From assembly GCA_964509505.1 (NCBI GenBank), contig CAZDYP010000051.1, positions 1 to 28,885 of the forward strand: a DNA stretch of 28,885 nucleotides, read 5' to 3'. The stretch is from CAZDYP01 sp964509505. Its GTDB lineage: Bacteria; Chloroflexota; Anaerolineae; JACRMK01. The translations under genes were made by a program, and so were the position numbers. This document shows positions 23,840 through 28,885 of this stretch, in pieces. The notes under the pieces were generated by a model. It was not told where the DNA came from. It saw only the letters and a program-made list of their open reading frames with translations, and made no database searches. How positions within the stretch are numbered: the first letter of the stretch is position 1; every line of letters begins with the position of its first letter.

Positions 23840-24781
23840 TCACGCGACACGCACCTTGTTGATGAATTCGTTGAGGTCAACGTCGTAAATTTTGACTTTG
23901 CGCGCGCCCCACAGTTCCACCTCAAAATCGGAGGGGCGATACTGAATAGACCACGAGCGAATCTCTTCTTCGTCTTCTTCTTGATCATCGGGCGTAGAGA
24001 CTTCAGCAGGCACCGTCGTACGCAAATTCTTCAAGACGACGCGCAAGTTCCAATCGCGCAAGCTGTAACCGAGGAACAAGAAATGACGCGTGCGGAAGTG
24101 TCGCATGAACAGCGCGGGCACCGCCGTTTGCCCGACCATGCGCGCGAGAAAATCCACGTAATCTTCTTCGGTGATGACGTAGCTATCCCACTTGCGTACC
24201 AGGCGATCAACGTGACCGTGCATCTTGTAGATGACATTGGTGGACTTCAAGTCAATGTAGAGTTGGTTGGGCGGCACGGCTTTCGGCTCCAGGTCGCCAT
24301 GTTTCCACCATAACACCGAGGCTTCAACATCTTTGCGGTCCGTCGGATGCACAACCAAATCAAACGACAGATTGGCTTTCTTGAACGCTTGCTCTGTGAG
24401 GTCGTCGTAGTTGGTTGTGACGACGAGCAGCGGTTTCGTCGTGGCGATTTCGGCGAGGTAGGTGTGGACCTCGCACGGCGCAAAATCGTGATCGAAGACT
24501 TCGCGCAGGCGCGTGCGCAGGCGGCGACGCGCGCTCGTTTCGACAAAGTACGAGGCGACGCGCGGCAACTCGGTCAAGTCGCGCTCATCAGTTGACGGGA
24601 AATTGCTTTTGGCAGCGAGGAAACGCGACAGTTCCGCGCCGCTTGGCAAGAATTGCGGATTGTCTTCGTCCCACTTGGCGCCCGGCGGACGGGTACCAAA
24701 ATTTACGCCTGCGCCAAGAAACGGCACGACTTCACCGCGTTTGAGCAGGTCTGCAATTTCGCCATACGGAGGTTCAGGCAT
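23840..24781 (-). CDS. SIR2-domain protein, likely NAD-consuming effector (313 aa)
   Basis: SIR2-like (SIR2_2 type) Rossmann domain covers most of the protein. Visible: VVPFLGAGVN with GAG at 23-25, VVTTNYDDL with Asn124 and Asp126, IYKMHGHVD with the catalytic-type His188, and FLFLGYSLRDWNLRVVL near 245, all typical of the SIR2 family used as NADase effectors in several bacterial defence systems. An acidic patch (DDQEEDEEEE-like) near 270-280 precedes the end. I chose ATG 24781 after GGGAG. It is the first gene of an operon with two membrane STAND NTPases. NAD hydrolysis is inferred; deacetylase activity is less likely because the zinc-binding Cys set of classic sirtuins is absent. Confidence 0.88.
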   Translation of the reverse strand: MPEPPYGEIADLLKRGEVVPFLGAGVNFGTRPPGAKWDEDNPQFLPSGAELSRFLAAKSNFPSTDERDLTELPRVASYFVETSARRRLRTRLREVFDHDFAPCEVHTYLAEIATTKPLLVVTTNYDDLTEQAFKKANLSFDLVVHPTDRKDVEASVLWWKHGDLEPKAVPPNQLYIDLKSTNVIYKMHGHVDRLVRKWDSYVITEEDYVDFLARMVGQTAVPALFMRHFRTRHFLFLGYSLRDWNLRVVLKNLRTTVPAEVSTPDDQEEDEEEIRSWSIQYRPSDFEVELWGARKVKIYDVDLNEFINKVRVA

Positions 24782-24972
24782 GAGGCGCTCCCAAAGAAGT
24801 GGGTGGTCTAGAGTATTCCGTGTTCCGTGAATCGGCACACAGACGCGCAAATGAGGGCAAGGCGCGTCGGCGTGAACATCCTTTGACAGGCTCCCTCCCC
24901 TTTAGGGGGACATGGATACTGCCCAGATTCACTGGCAACGCTGCCACAGCCCCGTAGCATGGATATGGCGAG

Positions 24973-25001
24973 ATAATAACAAGATTCAGTGGGAGTGTCA
25001 A
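24973..25001 (-). promoter_or_regulatory. Promoter of the SIR2-STAND operon
   Basis: Minus strand: perfect -35 TTGACA (24996-25001), 17-bp spacer, -10 TATTAT (24973-24978). Predicted start near 24966 gives a leader of about 185 nt. Confidence 0.75.
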
Positions 25002-25016
25002 CGAAAGGAGGAAAAG

Positions 25017-25094
25017 ATGAGAAAGATTGTCAGAGGCTTGACACCCACGCCTCACCGTTGTATAGTTTCCCGCAACCACAAGCCAGAGGCATAG
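25017..25094 (+). CDS. Possible 25-codon ORF with strong ribosome site
   Basis: AAAGGAGG (25004-25011) lies 5 nt before ATG 25017, which opens MRKIVRGLTPTPHRCIVSRN and ends at 25094, 25 nt before the binding-protein gene. However, the importer promoter lies inside it, so it would need an earlier promoter that I cannot find. It may be a leader peptide or a decayed gene start. Confidence 0.3.
   Translation: MRKIVRGLTPTPHRCIVSRNHKPEA
25038..25066 (+). promoter_or_regulatory. Promoter of the ABC importer operon
   Basis: -35 TTGACA (25038-25043), 17-bp spacer, -10 TATAGT (25061-25066). Predicted start near 25073, 47 nt before the gene. Confidence 0.8.
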
Positions 25095-25119
25095 CCTCAA
25101 ACTCAAAGGGAGGAGAAAT

Positions 25120-26742
25120 ATGAAAAGGTCGAAGTACGTTCGTGTTGGGTTAGCAGTTTTAACGACTGCATTATTGGCGCTGCTCGCCGCGTGTGGTCCC
25201 GCCGCGTCGCCCGCGCCCGCGCAGCCCACGTCTGCGCCTGCGGCGGTCGTCCCGCAGCCCACGGCGCCGCCCGCGGTCAAAGCGCCCAAGCCCGGCGGCA
25301 CGTTGACCATCGGCACCAATCAGGATCAGCTTGGCTTGGATCCGCATACCGTCAACGCCACCGCCTCGTTCCGCATTCTCGAAAACATCTACAGCGGCTT
25401 GCTGAAAGTCAACGCCAAGTTAGAAGTGCAGCCTGACCTCGCCGAGTCGTACAAGGTGGATAGCCCCACACAATACACCTTCATACTCCGCAAGGGCGTG
25501 AAGTTCCACAGTGGGCGCGAGCTGAAAGCCGCCGACATCAAGTATTCCATTGAGCGCATCAAGAATCCCGACAACAAATCGCCGCGCGCCAACAACTTCG
25601 CCGCCATTGACAGCATCGAGACACCCGACGATTACACCGTCGTCCTCAAACTGAAGAATCCGTTCTCGCCGTTGTTGGCGATTCTCGCCGACCGTACGAC
25701 CGCCATCGTCGCCAAAGAGACAGTTGAGGCGAATGGCGGCAAGCTCGACAAAGTGGCGAATGGCACAGGTCCCTTCAAATTGAAGGAGTATGTGCAGAAC
25801 ACGAAGACCGTCATCGAAAAGAACCCCGATTACTTCATCAAGGGGCAGCCGCTGTTGGATCAGGTTATCTATCAGCCTATCCCCGATGCGACTGCGCGCA
25901 GCACCGCCGTTCGCACGGGCACCGTTGACATCATCGAATATGCGCCGCCCAAAGACCTTGAGCTGTTCAAAGCCGACAGCAAATTAGCCATCGCGGGCGA
26001 CGGCAGCAATAACAACGTACGCTATCTTGCGTTCAACAACAAGGTCAAGCCGTTCGACAATCCGAAGGTGCGCCAAGCCATCGCATGGGCGGTTGACCGC
26101 AAGGCTGTCATCGCCGCTGCCGAAAATGGCGCGGGCAAAGAGTTATTGGCGGGGCCGTATCTGCCCTCGTTCTGGCCGGGGATGCAGCAACCTTACTTTA
26201 AGCAAGACCTCGCCAAAGCGAAGCAGTTGCTAGCCGAAGCGGGTTATCCCAATGGCTTCAAGGCGAAACTCAAGAATACGCCGACCTATTCGTTCCTCGG
26301 CAATGCCGGCATCGCCGTGCAGGATCAACTGAAAGCGGTTGGCATCGAGTTCGAGATCATCTCGCTCGAGTGGAGCGTCTTCCTAAACGACTACCTCGTG
26401 AAGAAGGACTACGAAGCCATCGTGAGCGGTTATAGCGCCTTCGTGGACCCGCATCCGCCTCTGGATGGTACGTACGTCACGGGCCGTCAGAACAACTTCA
26501 TGAATTATAGCAACCCGAAATTCGACGAGCTCGTAGCGAAAGCCGCGCAAGTCAGCAACCAAGCCGAGCGCGCGAAGCTTTATCAAGAGATTCAACAAAT
26601 TTTGATTGACGATTCGCCAATGGTCTTCCTCTTCGCGTCGAACGAATACGAAGTGCACCAGACGTATGTCAAAGGCTACACGCACTATCTCAACGGCTCG
26701 CACGTGAGTCTGCGTGAGGTGTGGCTGGACAAAGGGCAGTAG
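25120..26742 (+). CDS. ABC importer substrate-binding lipoprotein, SBP family 5 (540 aa)
   Basis: Peptide/nickel/opine-type binding protein. The signal has KRSK, a hydrophobic core (VGLAVLTTALLALLAAC) and lipid-modified Cys25, then an Ala/Pro-rich tether to about residue 60. The mature domain has the family motifs GGTLTIGTNQD, LDPHTVNAT, the signature LAESYKVDSPTQYTFILRKGVKFHSG, NGTGPFKLKEY and VRQAIAWAVDRKAVI. Length is normal. GGGAGG precedes ATG 25120. Two permease genes follow; ATP-binding subunits would be expected beyond the window end. The ligand (oligopeptide or other) cannot be read from the sequence; nearby M20 amidohydrolases are about 21 kb away, so no direct link. Confidence 0.94.
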   Translation: MKRSKYVRVGLAVLTTALLALLAACGPAASPAPAQPTSAPAAVVPQPTAPPAVKAPKPGGTLTIGTNQDQLGLDPHTVNATASFRILENIYSGLLKVNAKLEVQPDLAESYKVDSPTQYTFILRKGVKFHSGRELKAADIKYSIERIKNPDNKSPRANNFAAIDSIETPDDYTVVLKLKNPFSPLLAILADRTTAIVAKETVEANGGKLDKVANGTGPFKLKEYVQNTKTVIEKNPDYFIKGQPLLDQVIYQPIPDATARSTAVRTGTVDIIEYAPPKDLELFKADSKLAIAGDGSNNNVRYLAFNNKVKPFDNPKVRQAIAWAVDRKAVIAAAENGAGKELLAGPYLPSFWPGMQQPYFKQDLAKAKQLLAEAGYPNGFKAKLKNTPTYSFLGNAGIAVQDQLKAVGIEFEIISLEWSVFLNDYLVKKDYEAIVSGYSAFVDPHPPLDGTYVTGRQNNFMNYSNPKFDELVAKAAQVSNQAERAKLYQEIQQILIDDSPMVFLFASNEYEVHQTYVKGYTHYLNGSHVSLREVWLDKGQ

Positions 26743-26775
26743 GCAGAAGTCAGCAGTCAGTAGCCAGTCACCAGA

Positions 26776-26810
26776 GGATGAGGGATGAAGGGGTTGGTCA
26801 TCCCTCATCC
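26776..26810 (+). terminator. 13-bp hairpin after the binding-protein gene
   Basis: GGATGAGGGATGA (26776-26788) and TCATCCCTCATCC (26798-26810) are perfectly complementary with a 9-nt loop and followed by TGTTTC. It may lower expression of the permeases relative to the binding protein, as is common in importer operons. Confidence 0.6.
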
Positions 26811-26829
26811 TGTTTCAGGTGAACTGCGA

Positions 26830-26899
26830 ATGGCAAATAGCGGATGGCTGATAGTTGTAGTCAGTAGTCAGTCGCCATTCGCCATTTGCCATCAGCCAT
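26830..26899. repeat. Short-word quasi-palindrome before the first permease
   Basis: ATGGCAAAT (26830-26838) pairs with ATTTGCCAT (26884-26892), and ATGGCTGAT (26844-26852) with ATCAGCCAT (26891-26899). The permease ATG follows at 26905 with no ribosome site. Confidence 0.6.
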
Positions 26900-26904
26900 C
26901 AGCC

Positions 26905-27855
26905 ATGAGCAAATACTTCCTCGGTCGTTTCCTCGCGGCGATTCCCGTATTGTTGGGTGTGAGCTTGTTCACGTTCATGCTCGTGCGGCTCGTGCCCGGC
27001 GACCCCATCCAAATCATGTTGGGCACGGAGGTGCAGGGCAATCGCGCCGAAGAAATTCGCAGACTCTATGGGCTTGATCGTCCGTGGCCCGCGCAGTACA
27101 TCGAGTGGTTAGGGCAAGCGGTGCAGGGCAATCTCGGCTCATCGTTGCGCACAGGGTTGCCCGTCAACGAATCCATCATGGTGCGCTTGCCTGTCACATT
27201 GGAGTTGACGTTGCTCGCGCTTATCATTGGATTGGTGATTGGTGTGCCGCTAGCCATCGTCGCGGCGCAAGCGCGCGGCAAGTTCACGGATGCGTTCGTC
27301 AGCGCGTTGGTGTTGTTTGGTATCTCCATGCCGGGCTTTTGGTTGGCAACGCTGCTGGTGTTGATCTTCTCGCTGTATCTGCGTTGGTTCCCCCCGATTG
27401 GCTTCGTGCCGTTCACGGAGAACCCCGTCGAGAACCTGCGCCGCATGACCCTACCCGCGTTAAGTCTTGGCGTCGCCTTCGGCGCGACTACGATGCGCTT
27501 CACACGCTCATCGTTGCTCGAAGTCTTCAACCAAGATTACATCCGCACCGCGCGCGCGAAGGGCTTGCGTGATCGGCTGGTCACCTATCGGCACGCGCTG
27601 AAGAACGCGCTCATCCCTGTCGTGACCGTGACAGGCATTCAAGTCGGGCGCTTGCTCGGCGGCACGGTCATCATCGAGCAAATCTTCGCGTTGCCCGGCA
27701 TCGGGCGCTACATTTTCGACGCCATCTCGACGCGCGATTACCCCATCATTCAAGGCACTGTGTTGTTCTTCACCTTCGTGTTTATTCTGGTCAACCTAAT
27801 GGTGGATGTGCTATATGGTATCATTGACCCACGTATCAAGTTTGCGGGGGAGTAA
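26905..27855 (+). CDS. ABC importer permease, DppB type (316 aa)
   Basis: First permease of a peptide-type importer. The N-terminus (KYFLGRFLAAIPVLLGVSLFTFMLVRLVPGDP) is characteristic of DppB/OppB. About six membrane helices are visible, and the cytoplasmic EAA loop reads DYIRTARAKGLRDRLVTYRH, followed by NALIPVVTVTG. The ending VLYGIIDPRIKF is also typical. I chose ATG 26905 since the family always starts near this point; the reading from 26785 adds 40 residues of spacer. No Shine-Dalgarno sequence precedes 26905. Confidence 0.93.
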   Translation: MSKYFLGRFLAAIPVLLGVSLFTFMLVRLVPGDPIQIMLGTEVQGNRAEEIRRLYGLDRPWPAQYIEWLGQAVQGNLGSSLRTGLPVNESIMVRLPVTLELTLLALIIGLVIGVPLAIVAAQARGKFTDAFVSALVLFGISMPGFWLATLLVLIFSLYLRWFPPIGFVPFTENPVENLRRMTLPALSLGVAFGATTMRFTRSSLLEVFNQDYIRTARAKGLRDRLVTYRHALKNALIPVVTVTGIQVGRLLGGTVIIEQIFALPGIGRYIFDAISTRDYPIIQGTVLFFTFVFILVNLMVDVLYGIIDPRIKFAGE

Positions 27856-27875
27856 GTGAGGAAACGGGGAGACGG

Positions 27876-27941
27876 GTAAACGAGGAAATGGGAAGTTGTC
27901 TTCATGCTCTCGTTACCCCCTTTCCTCGTTCCCTCGTTTAC
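27876..27941. repeat. Quasi-palindrome between the two permease genes
   Basis: GTAAACGAGG (27876-27885) is complementary to CCTCGTTTAC (27932-27941), and AAACGGGGA/AACGAGGAAA-like words occur on both sides. It fills the 105-nt spacer. The next gene (ATG 27961) has no ribosome site. Confidence 0.6.
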
Positions 27942-27960
27942 TTCTTCACCTCTCACCCAC

Positions 27961-28818
27961 ATGGAAATCTCACAGTCTTCGTCTCTTTGGTCCCAATTCA
28001 CGCGCCGCGCCGTCCGCAGTCCACAAGGCATGTTCGGCGCGGCGATTGTGTTACTGTTCGCGCTGACCGCTGTCTTTGGTTCGTGGGTCGCGCCCTACTC
28101 GCCGACCAGCCAACAGATGAGNNNNNNNNNNGCGCCGCCGAGCTCTGAGTTTGTGCTTGGCACCGACGACTTCGGGCGCGATGTGTTGAGCCGTATCTTG
28201 TACGGCGCGGATGCGTCCTTTCGCGTCGGCTTGTTCTCTGTGAGCATCGCGCTCATTGCGGGGATGGCGCTCGGACTGCTGTCCGGCTATCGCGGTGGGC
28301 GCGTGGATGCGCTGATGATGATGGTGATGGATGTGTTGTTCGCGTTCCCCGCCGTGTTGCTTGCCATTGCCATCATGGCGTTGTTGGGGGCGAAACTCGA
28401 AAACGTCATCATCGCCATTGGCGTTGTGAACTTGCCCGTGTTCGTGCGCCTCACGCGCGGCTCAGTGCTTGCCATCAAGAACCTGCCATACATCGAAGCG
28501 GCGCGCAGCATCGGCGTCCCCGCCCTCATCATCGCCATACGCCACATCCTGCCCAACATCCTTGCGCCGCTCACGGTGCAAACCTCGCTGACCATCGCCG
28601 CCGCCATCCTCACCGAAGCCGCCTTGAGCTATCTCGGCCTCGGCAATCCACCACCTGCACCCTCATGGGGCAACATTCTCAGCAGCACCTACGGCTTCAT
28701 GGAAACGCGCCCGTGGCCGATGGTCTTCTCGGGCCTCGTCATTATGCTCGCCGTACTGGGTTTCAACTTGATGGGTGACGGGTTGCGGGATGTGTTGGAT
28801 CCGACGATTAAAGATTGA
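27961..28818 (+). CDS. ABC importer permease, DppC type (285 aa, contains 10 N)
   Basis: Second permease of the importer. The N-terminus, one membrane helix (AAIVLLFALTAVFGSWVAPYS), then the gap, APPSSEFVLGTDDFGRDVLSRILYGA and the EAA loop NLPYIEAARSIGVPALIIAIRH identify DppC/OppC. The frame is preserved across the 10 N, and the spacing of flanking motifs (SPTSQQM ... APPS) fits about four missing residues, so the gap length looks real rather than arbitrary. I chose ATG 27961 over the upstream in-frame ATG 27904, which lies in the palindromic spacer. The end GDGLRDVLDPTIKD is normal. Confidence 0.92.
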   Translation: MEISQSSSLWSQFTRRAVRSPQGMFGAAIVLLFALTAVFGSWVAPYSPTSQQMXXXXAPPSSEFVLGTDDFGRDVLSRILYGADASFRVGLFSVSIALIAGMALGLLSGYRGGRVDALMMMVMDVLFAFPAVLLAIAIMALLGAKLENVIIAIGVVNLPVFVRLTRGSVLAIKNLPYIEAARSIGVPALIIAIRHILPNILAPLTVQTSLTIAAAILTEAALSYLGLGNPPPAPSWGNILSSTYGFMETRPWPMVFSGLVIMLAVLGFNLMGDGLRDVLDPTIKD

Positions 28819-28885
28819 GGGAGAGGCGCATTGGGCGTGAAGGTTGGGCGGCTGTGATTATCTCGAATGGCGTGCTGAATCTCAC
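28819..28885. other. Window end, no gene seen
   Basis: The last 67 nt after the DppC stop show no start with a ribosome site and no hairpin that I can support. Confidence 0.6.

Larger units (their letters stand above)
24782..25119. other. Divergent intergenic region between the SIR2 operon and the ABC importer
   Basis: These 338 bp carry the SIR2 promoter (24973-25001, minus), the importer promoter (25038-25066, plus) and a 25-codon plus-strand ORF with a strong ribosome site (25017-25094). The rest (24790-24960) shows nothing I can name. Confidence 0.6.

Noticed and set aside
23840..24781. Classic protein deacetylase sirtuin
   Set aside because: The zinc-binding Cys set is missing and the motifs match the SIR2_2 type seen next to defence genes.

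Overview
This 28.9 kb window is a bacterial scaffold with two assembly gaps: 100 N at 21119-21218 and 10 N at 28122-28131. I infer a Chloroflexota (Anaerolineae-like) genome. The signs are moderately high GC, exported proteins with long Thr/Pro linkers ahead of surface domains, lipoprotein-type transporters, large STAND ATPases with TolB-like propellers, and a glycolipid-type phosphosugar transferase. No rRNA, tRNA, CRISPR array, IS transposase or phage gene was found.

Layout. 1-5500 (+): an unknown protein, two tandem M20 amidohydrolases separated by a palindromic MITE-like element, an HD-domain hydrolase, a DUF4126 membrane protein and another small membrane protein. 5443-6716: a possible small antisense lipoprotein and a membrane-anchored surface protein. 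6748-9190 (-): an arginine-deiminase-like enzyme, a zinc-ribbon membrane protein and ilvE with a structured leader. 9430-12832 (-): a polyprenyl-phosphate phosphosugar transferase relative that lacks a key Asp, a secreted HExxH metallopeptidase, and a 45-aa membrane protein directly upstream of it. 13119-15369 (+): a strong promoter, an NfeD-like protein and a flotillin (a membrane microdomain operon). 15499-17160 (+): an alkaline-phosphatase-superfamily membrane protein with altered metal ligands, ending in a bidirectional terminator. 17205-18161 (-): an alpha/beta hydrolase. 18302-24781 (-): the most interesting block. 25120-28818 (+): an ABC peptide/solute importer (binding lipoprotein plus two permeases) with its own consensus promoter.

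The candidate new system lies on the minus strand at 24781-18302. A SIR2-domain protein (probable NAD-consuming effector) is followed by two paralogous STAND NTPases. Each STAND protein is an N-terminal P-loop NTPase, then a single membrane segment, a Thr/Pro-rich linker and a C-terminal TolB/PD40-type beta-propeller that should lie outside the membrane. A consensus promoter starts the operon, and a nearly perfect 24-bp hairpin separates the SIR2 gene from the first STAND gene. The arrangement fits a membrane-spanning conflict or defence module in which surface propellers control a cytoplasmic STAND oligomer and a SIR2 effector. That function is inference; the domain order and operon are seen in the sequence.

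A second theme is non-coding. Most spacers hold long imperfect hairpins built from short repeated words, different in each spacer. Several genes directly after such hairpins (4917, 10428-, 15499, 23762-, 26905, 27961) have no visible Shine-Dalgarno sequence, whereas most other genes here have a strong one. A 56-bp palindromic repeat also occurs twice in opposite orientation (13175-13230 and 18209-18264).
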